A stretch of 64,000 bases of DNA from Domibacillus antri (GTDB lineage Bacteria; Bacillota; Bacilli; Bacillales; Domibacillaceae): NCBI RefSeq assembly GCF_001936625.1, contig NZ_MSDU01000014.1, positions 62,001 through 126,000 on the forward strand. The letters are read 5' to 3'. Every line of letters starts with the position of its first letter. Position 1 is the first letter of the stretch. The notes under the pieces are model-generated. The model did no database searches. It saw nothing but the letters and a program-made list of their open reading frames with translations, and had not been told where the DNA came from. This document shows, in pieces, positions 56,488 to 64,000 of the stretch. Position numbers and translations under genes: made by a program.

Positions 56488-58434
56488 TTATTCATTTTCA
56501 TCGTTTTCCGGAAACGGAATCGCTTCATCCATAATCACGGTTTGATCACGAATGACTTTAAATCCGGCTTTCGATCCTTCTTCAATCATAAATTCAAGCG
56601 TGCGCGCTGTATCTTCTGTAATTAAAAACTTTTCATATGGTTCGGTCATGCTGTGATCCATATCCTCAATGTAAATCTGCACTTCCTGCGGTTCGCCTTC
56701 CATTTCCGGCTCATACGGAATGACAATGTTCTTTACAACGGTTTCCGGCGGAATCTCTTCCGGTCCTTTTGACAAGATGACCTCAATCGTGCTGCCGGGA
56801 GCAACTTCACTTCCAGCCTGAGGTGTTTGTCTCAAAACTTGTCCGGCATCAACGGTATCTGAATATTCTTCTCCGGCAACCTTAATCGAAATGCCGGCTG
56901 AATCCGCATAGTCTTCAAGACTTTTTTTGTTGTAGTCCGTCAAATCAATTAGAATGACGTTGGCAAGTCCGGCACTGACCGTTAAATCGACATTCACTTC
57001 TTCCGGAAGAACCTGTTCACCAGCTTCCGGCTTTTGTTCCAGAACAGTACCCGATTCACTGTCATCATGAACCATTTCCACATTCACATGGCGAAATCCG
57101 GCTTCTTCAAGCAGCTCACGCGTTTCTTCCAACGTTTTGCCGGTGTAATCCTTCATATTGGTCTTTTCTTTGCCTGCCGATACGTACAAGTCTATTTCAC
57201 TGCCTTCTTTCACCGTTTCACCAGCTTCCGGATTGGTCCGAATAACTTTTCCTTCCGGGATGTCCCCGCTGAATTCTTCATGTGATTCCCTGACGACAAA
57301 TCCTGCTATGACAAGTTTGGAAGCAGCGGCTTCAAGGCCATCCCCTGTTGTATCCGGCACGACAATATCTTTCGGTGCCGTTACGATAGGCCAGATCAAT
57401 ACAAACGCAATCGCGATGGTAATAATGACAGCAATGAACCACGGCCACTTCTTACGCTTTTTCTCTTTTTTCACTTGTTCCGTTTTTTGTTCAGGCTCAG
57501 GCTGCTCATTAAGCCGTTCGCCCGGCTTTGACGCGATAGTAGGAATCGCTTTCGTTGCTTCGTCATCTTCAACCGGTATCGTAAACTTTGCTTCGTGTAT
57601 ACGATAGTCTTCCAGTGCTGTCGAAAGATCGGCTTCCATCGCTTCCGCGCTTGCATATCGGTGAAACGGATCTTTTGCAGTCGCATGCAGGACAATGTTT
57701 TCCACACTTTGCGGCACATCGGGATACAGCTGCTTGACAGATGGCGTATCCGATTGTAAATGCTTTAAGGCAATCGATACGGCTGACTCACCTGAAAATG
57801 GCAGTCTGCCTGTTAAAAGCTCATACATGACAATACCAAGTGCATAAATGTCCGACTTTTTTGTCGCCATTCCGCCTCTTGCCTGTTCAGGTGAAATATA
57901 ATGAACAGAACCGAGAACCGCGTTCGTTTGTGTAATCGAGGTCGCACTCATGGCCATCGCAATACCAAAATCGGTCATTTTGACCGTGCCTTCATGATCA
58001 ATTAACATATTGTGTGGTTTTATATCCCGATGAATAATCGAGTGCTGATGAGCAAATGCGACTGCTGCGGTCATCTGTTTCATAATATCGATGACTTTTT
58101 CATATGGAACGGGTGAGTAATGCTGAATGTACTCCTTTAACGTCATGCCATCCACATATTCCATTACGATAAAATTCACATCGTCTTCTTCACCGACGTC
58201 ATAAATACTGACAATGTTTGGATGAGCAAGGCTTGATGCCGCCTGTGCTTCCCGCTGAAACCGGCGCAAAAATTCATCTTCTCCCGCAAAATCAAAGCGC
58301 AGGACTTTGATCGCCACATCACGGTCTAAAATGATATCACGGGCAAGATACACATTGGCCATCCCTCCGCCGCCAATCGTCCGTTCAATTTTATAGCGGC
58401 CGCTTAATCGTCTGCCGATCAACATACTGCTCAT
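56488..58434 (-). CDS. prkC: Membrane Ser/Thr kinase PrkC with PASTA domains
   Basis: 648 residues, the same as B. subtilis PrkC. Kinase domain 12-275: glycine loop IGGGGMANVYLARD, Lys in VAIKVLRFD, HRDIKPHN near 140, DFGIA, and activation loop ending GSVHYISPEQARGG. One membrane segment near 330-350, then three PASTA repeats (each ending like VDLYVSAGK) and a C-terminal Ig-like domain. It senses muropeptides and drives spore germination and stationary-phase signalling. Start overlaps the prpC stop; an ATG three codons on matches the B. subtilis start. Confidence 0.97.
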   Translation of the reverse strand: MSSMLIGRRLSGRYKIERTIGGGGMANVYLARDIILDRDVAIKVLRFDFAGEDEFLRRFQREAQAASSLAHPNIVSIYDVGEEDDVNFIVMEYVDGMTLKEYIQHYSPVPYEKVIDIMKQMTAAVAFAHQHSIIHRDIKPHNMLIDHEGTVKMTDFGIAMAMSATSITQTNAVLGSVHYISPEQARGGMATKKSDIYALGIVMYELLTGRLPFSGESAVSIALKHLQSDTPSVKQLYPDVPQSVENIVLHATAKDPFHRYASAEAMEADLSTALEDYRIHEAKFTIPVEDDEATKAIPTIASKPGERLNEQPEPEQKTEQVKKEKKRKKWPWFIAVIITIAIAFVLIWPIVTAPKDIVVPDTTGDGLEAAASKLVIAGFVVRESHEEFSGDIPEGKVIRTNPEAGETVKEGSEIDLYVSAGKEKTNMKDYTGKTLEETRELLEEAGFRHVNVEMVHDDSESGTVLEQKPEAGEQVLPEEVNVDLTVSAGLANVILIDLTDYNKKSLEDYADSAGISIKVAGEEYSDTVDAGQVLRQTPQAGSEVAPGSTIEVILSKGPEEIPPETVVKNIVIPYEPEMEGEPQEVQIYIEDMDHSMTEPYEKFLITEDTARTLEFMIEEGSKAGFKVIRDQTVIMDEAIPFPENDENE

Positions 58435-59183
58435 CCGCTTTCACTTCCGGCACAATGCTCGAGGATCACAACAGTGATGTTGTCTTCGCCTCCGTTTTCA
58501 TTGGCCATTTGAATAAGTGTATCCGCTTTAAGCGGCAGCGAGTCTCCCGATAACAGGACGTTTTTCATTTGATCGGCGGTTACTTTATTCGATAAACCGT
58601 CCGAGCAGAGAAGAAGAAAATCTCCTTCTTCAAACATAATCGTCCGGTAATCCACCGTCAGTTTTTCCTCCGTCCCAAGCGCGCGTGTAAGGACGTTTTT
58701 TTTCGGATGGCTTTCTGCGTCTTCACGGGTAATTTCACCGGATTTTACGAGTTCATTTACAAGTGAATGATCGTCTGTCACTTGTGTGAACCCGTTTTCA
58801 CTTTGCAAATAGCACCGGCTGTCGCCGATGCTCGCAATGGTGCAAAATTTTTCCGTACAGAGTGCAGCGACAAGCGTTGTCCCCATTCCTCTGCATTCAG
58901 GATGTTTTTTCGCATGTGTGAAAATATGGAGATTGATTTCGGATATAATCGCCTTCAGCCACTCCACAGCATCGTCAGGGGATAAGAAACCCGCTGCCGA
59001 TTCATTCCATGCTTTCTCCATCGCCTCTATGGTCATGCGGCTCGCGATATCCCCCGCATTATGGCCGCCCATTCCGTCCGCCACTATCGCTAAGCAAAGT
59101 TGGCCGCCATGATGAAACACGCCGCCATTATCTTCATTATGAGCTCGGATTCGGCCTTTATCCGTTTGAAAAACAGCATTCAA
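58431..59183 (-). CDS. prpC: PP2C-type protein phosphatase PrpC
   Basis: 250 residues from TTG 59183 (GAGGTGA at 5 bases), matching the B. subtilis opening. Motifs TDKGRIRAHNEDNGGVF, VADGMGGHNAGDIASRM, IASIGDSRCYL and LLLCSDGLSNKVTADQM hold the metal-binding Asp residues. It reverses PrkC phosphorylation. A GTG three codons upstream is less likely. It follows rlmN by 5 bases. Confidence 0.96.
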   Translation of the reverse strand: MNAVFQTDKGRIRAHNEDNGGVFHHGGQLCLAIVADGMGGHNAGDIASRMTIEAMEKAWNESAAGFLSPDDAVEWLKAIISEINLHIFTHAKKHPECRGMGTTLVAALCTEKFCTIASIGDSRCYLQSENGFTQVTDDHSLVNELVKSGEITREDAESHPKKNVLTRALGTEEKLTVDYRTIMFEEGDFLLLCSDGLSNKVTADQMKNVLLSGDSLPLKADTLIQMANENGGEDNITVVILEHCAGSESG

Positions 59184-59188
59184 ATTGG

Positions 59189-60268
59189 TCACCTCGTTTC
59201 GCCGGCACGCTCTTTCGCACGGAGCTGTCCGCATGCCGCATCAATATCCGTTCCCTGTTCACGGCGGATTGTTACATTTACGCCATTTTTTTTCAATGTT
59301 TTTTCAAACTCAAAGATTTTATTGCGCGGTGTACGGACGTAATCGCGTTCCGGTACATAGTTGACCGGAATTAAGTTTACATGGCACTTGATTCCTTTAA
59401 TAAGAGCAGCCAGTTCTTCCGCATGGGCAGCGGAATCGTTTTCGCCGCCGAACAATCCGTATTCGAAGCTGATGCGGCGTCCTGTCTTTTCTGTATAGTA
59501 ACGGATCGCTTCCATTAGATCTTTCAGCTTATAGGCGCGATTAATCGGCATCAGTTTCGAGCGCAGTTCATCATTTGGCGCATGGAGTGACACCGCAAAA
59601 TTAATTTGCGTTTTTTCATCCGCGAATTTATAAATTTTCGGTATAATACCGCTCGTCGAGACGGTAATGTGGCGTGCCCCGATATTCAGCCCTTTTTCAT
59701 GATTAATAATATGCAAAAATGACATCATTTCATCGTAGTTATCGAAAGGTTCGCCAATTCCCATAATGACAACCGAGCTGACACGTTCACCGACTTCATC
59801 CAGCGCCTGTTGTACTTTCACAACTTGTGCGACAATTTCACCTGCTTCAAGGTTCCGTTTTAAGCCGCCAAGCGTAGAGGCGCAAAACGTGCAGCCAATA
59901 CGGCAGCCGACCTGCGTGGTAACACAGATCGAGTTGCCGTAATCATGCCGCATTAATACCGTTTCAATGGAATATCCGTCGTGCAGTTCAAATAGGAATT
60001 TAATCGTGCCATCTGCGGATTCTTGCTGAATGGCGGTTTTCAAAACGGTGAATGAAAAATGTTCTTCCAGTTTTTCGCGCAGCCCTTTTGACAAATTCGT
60101 CATATCATCCACGGATTTCGCCCGTTTTACATACAGCCAGTCAAATATTTGGTCGGCGCGGAATGGTTTTTCACCATTTTCCGCGAGCCAGTCTTTCAAT
60201 TCGTGAAGTTCCAGTGAATAAATCGACGGTTTCTTTGCTTCATTTTGTTTGGTTGCTGCTATGTTCAT
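59189..60268 (-). CDS. rlmN: 23S rRNA/tRNA A2503/A37 C2-methyltransferase RlmN
   Basis: 359 residues. Radical-SAM cluster [15 protein letters not shown] (Cys-X3-Cys-X2-Cys near 118-125), [17 protein letters not shown], and the C-terminal Cys in [15 protein letters not shown] used for methyl transfer. It methylates 23S A2503. It starts directly after the rsmB stop. Confidence 0.98.
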   Translation of the reverse strand: MNIAATKQNEAKKPSIYSLELHELKDWLAENGEKPFRADQIFDWLYVKRAKSVDDMTNLSKGLREKLEEHFSFTVLKTAIQQESADGTIKFLFELHDGYSIETVLMRHDYGNSICVTTQVGCRIGCTFCASTLGGLKRNLEAGEIVAQVVKVQQALDEVGERVSSVVIMGIGEPFDNYDEMMSFLHIINHEKGLNIGARHITVSTSGIIPKIYKFADEKTQINFAVSLHAPNDELRSKLMPINRAYKLKDLMEAIRYYTEKTGRRISFEYGLFGGENDSAAHAEELAALIKGIKCHVNLIPVNYVPERDYVRTPRNKIFEFEKTLKKNGVNVTIRREQGTDIDAACGQLRAKERAGETR

Positions 60269-61594
60269 TTATGAGTGTGCCTTCTTTCTAAATTTACTGA
60301 TAAAAAATCCATCTCCGCCGAAATCGTCCGGAAATACTTGAATCATTGTCGATTGCGGCTGAATGGAGATATGTTCAAGAGGCTCCGGCTGGAATTCAGG
60401 GTGCGCCTTCAGAAAAGCCGCTGCCGTCCCTTCATTTTCTGCCTTATCAACCGTACAGGTACTGTAGACAAGAACGCCGTTTTCTTTTAACAACGGGACA
60501 GCCGCCTCTAAAATATTCAGCTGAATCGCTTGCAGATTGTCCAGATCCTTTTCTGTTTTCGCATACTTCAAATCTGGTTTTCGCCGGATGACTCCAAGCC
60601 CGGAGCAAGGCGCATCAACAAGAATCGCATCAAACGTTTCACTTTCAAAGAGCTCGCCGGCCTTGCGTGCATCCTGCTTTTGAACAAGAATGTTTGAAAG
60701 CGAAAGACGCTCGGCGTTTTGCGTCACAAGCTTCAATTTATGAGCATGAATATCGAGGGCGTCAATTCTCCCTTCTCCATTCATCAGTTCCGCAATATGA
60801 GCGGTTTTCCCGCCAGGTGCGGCGCACATATCGAGAATACGCTGTCCGGATGAGGCTTCAAGAACAGGGGCGACGAGCATCGAACTTTCATCTTGAATCG
60901 AAATGGAACCGTCTTTATAAAGAGAAGATTTGGCGGCATTTCCTCTGGCGATCCGCACCGCATATGGAGAGACATCCGAAGGGATGGCATAAAATCCTTC
61001 TTCTTCCAGTTTTTCAATCGCTTCATCACGTGTCATTTTCATTTTATTAACGCGTACTGTCTGGTCAGGTGCGGTCAAATTATGCCGGCACATCGCTTCG
61101 GTTTTTTCCGCACCGTATGCGCTTATCCATCGTTTTACAAGCCAAAGCGGATGACTTGTCTCAACAGAAATACGCTCCGCTTCATCATGGATCGATTTGG
61201 TGTCCGGCACCCCCTCGCGCTGAATGGAGCGGAGAACACCGTTGACCATTCCGGCGATGCCTTTATGACCGCGCTTCTTCGCGATGTTGACCGCTTCATG
61301 TATAATGGCCCGCTCCGGTACTTTATCAAGATAGACCATTTGATAAAGTGATAAACGGAGCAAGTTATGAACCCATCTTTCCGGTTTTTTTTTCAAAAAA
61401 GGCGCGAGGTAAAAATCAAGTGTTAATTTTCTTTGGATGGTCCCATAAGTGATTTCCGTCAACAAGGCGGCATCCCGTCCGGAAATGTCATTTTTTTCAA
61501 TCGCATTGTTTAACATTAAGTTGCTGTAGGAGCCGCTTTTTTCCACTGTGTCAATTAAGTCAAGCGCTATTTCGCGCACATTTGCTGTTCCCAT
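60269..61594 (-). CDS. rsmB: 16S rRNA m5C967 methyltransferase RsmB
   Basis: 441 residues from ATG 61594 (GGAG at 6 bases). N-terminal NusB-like domain (LLTEITYGTIQRKLTLDFYL), C-terminal methyltransferase with DMCAAPGGKTAHIAELM near 256, DAPCSGLGVIRRKPD near 323 and VYSTCTVDKAENEG near 371, giving both catalytic Cys. The alternative TTG start four codons upstream is weaker. Confidence 0.97.
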   Translation of the reverse strand: MGTANVREIALDLIDTVEKSGSYSNLMLNNAIEKNDISGRDAALLTEITYGTIQRKLTLDFYLAPFLKKKPERWVHNLLRLSLYQMVYLDKVPERAIIHEAVNIAKKRGHKGIAGMVNGVLRSIQREGVPDTKSIHDEAERISVETSHPLWLVKRWISAYGAEKTEAMCRHNLTAPDQTVRVNKMKMTRDEAIEKLEEEGFYAIPSDVSPYAVRIARGNAAKSSLYKDGSISIQDESSMLVAPVLEASSGQRILDMCAAPGGKTAHIAELMNGEGRIDALDIHAHKLKLVTQNAERLSLSNILVQKQDARKAGELFESETFDAILVDAPCSGLGVIRRKPDLKYAKTEKDLDNLQAIQLNILEAAVPLLKENGVLVYSTCTVDKAENEGTAAAFLKAHPEFQPEPLEHISIQPQSTMIQVFPDDFGGDGFFISKFRKKAHS

Positions 61595-61595
61595 T

Positions 61596-62537
61596 TTACT
61601 CTCCAAACTTCATGCCGGCTGCAAGTGCAGAACCGGAGCCGCGTAAATAATCGCGTGCGCTCATGCGTTTTTTGCCTGCCGGCTGTAATTCTTTTATTTT
61701 CAAAGATGTATCAGAACCTGTTGACACAATAATCCCGTCCTGTTCAACCGCTGTAATTGTGCCCGGTTTACCGGCATCACCTTTCACTTTTTCGGCTTTC
61801 CAGACTTTCACGACAGCCCCATCAAGTTTTGTATAGGCTACTGGCCACGGATGAAGGCCGCGCACCTGATTATACAGCTCTTCCCCGGCTCGGCTCCAGT
61901 CGATTTTTTCATCTGAGCGGCGTATGTTCGGCGCAAATGTTGCTTTCGATTCATCCTGTGGAGTACGGCTCGATTGGCCTGATAAAATGGCTGGAATCGT
62001 TTCGGATAAAAGTGAGGCACCGATTTTACTTAATTTATCATGAAGGGTCCCTGTATCATCCGTTTCTTCAATCGTAACGGCAGACTGGCTGATAATATCA
62101 CCGGCATCCAATTTTTCCGCCATATACATAATCGTAATACCCGTTTCTTTTTTTCCCTGCAAAATAGCGTAATGAATGGGTGCGCCGCCTCGTAATTCCG
62201 GAAGCAGAGACGCATGTACATTGATACAGCCATATACCGGTGCATCGAGCAGTTCATTAGGCAGCAGCTGTCCATATGCCGCGGTAACGACAAGATCCGG
62301 ATTCAGCGCCAAAATCTGCTTCAATTCTTCCGATTTAGACAGCTTCTCCGGCTGTAAAACAGGCAGCTGGTGTTTTAATGCCGCCTCTTTGACAGGCGGA
62401 GGTGTCATCACTTTTTTTCGCCCGACAGGACGGTCCGGCTGTGTGACGACCGCCAGTATGTCATAACCGTCTTCAATAAGTCTCTCGAGAACGGGAACAG
62501 AAAAATCCGGTGTGCCCATAAATACTATTTTTGTCAT
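61596..62537 (-). CDS. fmt: Methionyl-tRNA formyltransferase Fmt
   Basis: 313 residues from ATG 62537 ([20 protein letters not shown]). The formyl transfer site is [20 protein letters not shown] near 98-117, and [11 protein letters not shown] follows. C-terminal tRNA-binding domain with [20 protein letters not shown]. Its ATG shares one base with the def stop (TAATG). The open frame upstream lies inside def and is not Fmt. Confidence 0.98.
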   Translation of the reverse strand: MTKIVFMGTPDFSVPVLERLIEDGYDILAVVTQPDRPVGRKKVMTPPPVKEAALKHQLPVLQPEKLSKSEELKQILALNPDLVVTAAYGQLLPNELLDAPVYGCINVHASLLPELRGGAPIHYAILQGKKETGITIMYMAEKLDAGDIISQSAVTIEETDDTGTLHDKLSKIGASLLSETIPAILSGQSSRTPQDESKATFAPNIRRSDEKIDWSRAGEELYNQVRGLHPWPVAYTKLDGAVVKVWKAEKVKGDAGKPGTITAVEQDGIIVSTGSDTSLKIKELQPAGKKRMSARDYLRGSGSALAAGMKFGE

Positions 62538-63019
62538 TACGAATCCACCCTTTCCAATTCCTCTGCCGGAATGTATTTCGTTACTTTCGACGTGAATAAA
62601 ATGCCGTCGAGGTGATCCATTTCGTGAAGGATCGCGCGCGCTAAAAAGCCTTCCGCCCGAAATGTGTACGGCTGTCCTTTTACATTGAACGCTTTTATTT
62701 GAATGACATTCGGACGCGTTACTTCTCCATATAAATCGGGAAAGCTTAAGCACCCTTCAATATCCGTTTGTTTGCCTGAGGATTCCACCAGCTCGGGATT
62801 AATGAGCACGATCAATCCGTGCTCATCCTCCACGTCTACAATCGCAAGCCTGATGTCCAGGCCGATCTGCGGCGCGGCTAGTCCGACGCCGTCTGCTTTT
62901 ATCATCGTTTCCTGCATATCGCGTACAAGACGCTTTAATTTGCTGTCAAACTGCGTAACCGGACGGCAATTTTTTTCTAAAATCGCCGCCGGATGTTCGA
63001 CAATCGTTAATACGGTCAT
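62537..63019 (-). CDS. def: Peptide deformylase Def
   Basis: 160 residues. All three motifs: [10 protein letters not shown] (44-53), EGCLSFP with metal-ligand Cys90, and HEMDHLDG with His132 and His136. It removes the formyl group added by Fmt, so the two genes act in sequence on the start Met. It follows priA by 14 bases. Confidence 0.98.
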   Translation of the reverse strand: MTVLTIVEHPAAILEKNCRPVTQFDSKLKRLVRDMQETMIKADGVGLAAPQIGLDIRLAIVDVEDEHGLIVLINPELVESSGKQTDIEGCLSFPDLYGEVTRPNVIQIKAFNVKGQPYTFRAEGFLARAILHEMDHLDGILFTSKVTKYIPAEELERVDS

Positions 63020-63033
63020 CTTCTTCCTCTTTT

Positions 63034-64000
63034 CTACATTAACACGTATGGATGTATATCAATGGACACCATCAATCCGTTTGATTTGCCCTTTTTTGAA
63101 TAATGTTCAAGTACTTCTTTTAATACATCGGTCAAGTTTGGTTCCCGTTTGTATTTTATCAAACATTGCCACCGATATCTATTGTTGATCCGCGCAATGG
63201 GCGATGCGACTGGTCCAAGGATGACAGCCGCGGGAGACAACGAAGGCGTAATCTTCGTGACGATCTTATTCGCTGCAGAAGCCGCTTCAACTGCTTCTTC
63301 ATGACTGACTGTAATGAGCGCTAAATAATAAAACGGCGGATAGCCGCCCATTTTACGCATCATCATTTCCTGCTGATAAAACGATTCATAATTTTGTTCA
63401 GCAGCCAGCTGAATGCTGTAGTGTTCAGGCGTGTACGTCTGGACGACGACTTCGCCCGGCAGTGTATGGCGCCCGGCGCGTCCGCTCACCTGCGTCAATA
63501 GTTGAAATGTTTTCTCTGATGAGCGGAAATCCGGCAAATGAAGCATCGTGTCTGCACTTAACACACCGACAAGCGTAATATGAGGGAAATCGAGCCCTTT
63601 TGCAATCATTTGCGTGCCGAGTAAAATATCCGCTTCTTTATCGGCAAATTTACGCAAAAGCCGTTCATGTGCGCCTTTCGTTCCGGTGGTATCGACATCC
63701 ATTCGAATAATACGCGCTTGCGGCAGCAGTTTTAATAATTCTTCCTCCACTTTTTGCGTTCCGGTGCCAAAATGGCGGATGTGCTCGCTGCCGCATTCAG
63801 GACATACAGACGGCGCCAGTTCTTCATAGCCGCAATAATGACATTTCAGCTGATGCCGATGGCGGTGATAAGTCATCGATACATCGCAGTTTGGACATCC
63901 TGCCACATATCCGCAGTCGCGGCAAATAATAAAAGAAGAATATCCGCGTTTATTTAAAAATAAAACGGTCTGCTCGCCTTTTTCAAGCCGGTCTTTTAAT
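63034..64000 (-). CDS. priA: Primosomal helicase PriA, C-terminal part (continues past the window)
   Basis: About 322 C-terminal residues are present; the frame is open to the window edge with LKDRLEKGEQTVLFLNKRGY, so the GTG at 63906 is internal. Zinc motifs CRDCGYVAGCPNC, CHYCGYEE and CPECGSEH, then helicase motifs ILLGTQMIAKGLDFPHITL and LLTQVSGRAGRHTLPGEVVV. PriA reloads the replisome at collapsed forks. The N-terminal DNA-binding and Walker A parts are outside. Confidence 0.97.
   Translation of the reverse strand, partial: LKDRLEKGEQTVLFLNKRGYSSFIICRDCGYVAGCPNCDVSMTYHRHRHQLKCHYCGYEELAPSVCPECGSEHIRHFGTGTQKVEEELLKLLPQARIIRMDVDTTGTKGAHERLLRKFADKEADILLGTQMIAKGLDFPHITLVGVLSADTMLHLPDFRSSEKTFQLLTQVSGRAGRHTLPGEVVVQTYTPEHYSIQLAAEQNYESFYQQEMMMRKMGGYPPFYYLALITVSHEEAVEAASAANKIVTKITPSLSPAAVILGPVASPIARINNRYRWQCLIKYKREPNLTDVLKEVLEHYSKKGKSNGLMVSIDIHPYVLM

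Noticed and set aside
62538-62753. 72-codon N-terminal extension of fmt
   Set aside because: It lies inside def in another frame; Fmt begins at 62537 with [10 protein letters not shown].
1-64000. Prophage, IS element, CRISPR array, toxin-antitoxin or defence island
   Set aside because: Every stretch is accounted for by conserved core genes; the only recombinase is XerC and no direct-repeat arrays were seen.

Overview
The window is a stretch of chromosome from a motile, endospore-forming Firmicute of the Bacillaceae. Gene order is almost that of the Bacillus subtilis ylo/ylq/fla-che region, SpoVM is encoded, Shine-Dalgarno sequences are strong AGGAGG types, and promoters read as SigA. The proteins are clearly diverged from B. 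subtilis, so it is a relative rather than that species; I leave the genus open. Nearly everything lies on the minus strand, so transcription runs from high to low coordinates. The only plus-strand gene I support is rpmB. I see no rRNA, tRNA, prophage, insertion sequence or CRISPR array.

Region by region, in the direction of transcription. (1) 64000-54197: priA (partial), def, fmt, rsmB, rlmN, prpC, prkC, rsgA, rpe, thiN and a 27-codon spoVM. They are packed with overlaps or gaps under 20 bases and end at a terminator shared with the convergent rpmB. The genes cover replication restart, N-terminal formyl-Met metabolism, rRNA modification, Ser/Thr phosphosignalling, ribosome assembly, pentose phosphate metabolism, thiamine and sporulation. 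(2) 53959-49571: yloU, fakA and recG, divergent from rpmB. (3) 49554-45884: the fatty acid and phospholipid operon fapR-plsX-fabD-fabG-acpP, with a FapR operator at its head. (4) 45872-38556: a palindromic repeat element, then rnc-smc-ftsY and ylxM-ffh (RNA processing, chromosome condensation, SRP targeting). (5) 38452-34392: rpsP with its own terminator, ylqD-rimM-trmD, rplS with an L19-type leader, then sipS-rbgA. (6) 34321-31393: rnhB followed by a FliK-like gene (ylqG) and a small FlhB-C-like gene (ylqH). (7) 31380-25914: sucCD, a dprA broken by one in-frame stop, topA and trmFO. (8) 24504-20727: xerC-hslV-hslU-codY. (9) 20713-1: the fla/che operon from flgB to the start of flhG: basal-body rod, MS ring, switch, export ATPase, hook, motor accessory proteins, C-ring phosphatase, CheY, export gate and flagellar number/placement GTPases.

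I did not find a wholly new multi-gene system; this is conserved core chromosome. The points most worth a second look are: a perfect hairpin between the Shine-Dalgarno sequence and start codon of swrD that would bring the two to normal spacing; the nonsense codon in dprA; the absence of the KH-protein gene khpA (ylqC) from its usual place, with a perfect 32-bp palindromic terminator there instead; a FliK/FlhB-C-like gene pair outside the flagellar operon with a SigD-like -10 upstream; an HslV leader lacking the serine of the B. subtilis enzyme; a MITE-like palindrome between acpP and rnc; and the compact recG terminator / fapR promoter / FapR operator arrangement. Promoters, terminators and RNA structures were found by eye and were not computed. 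Residue positions are approximate.
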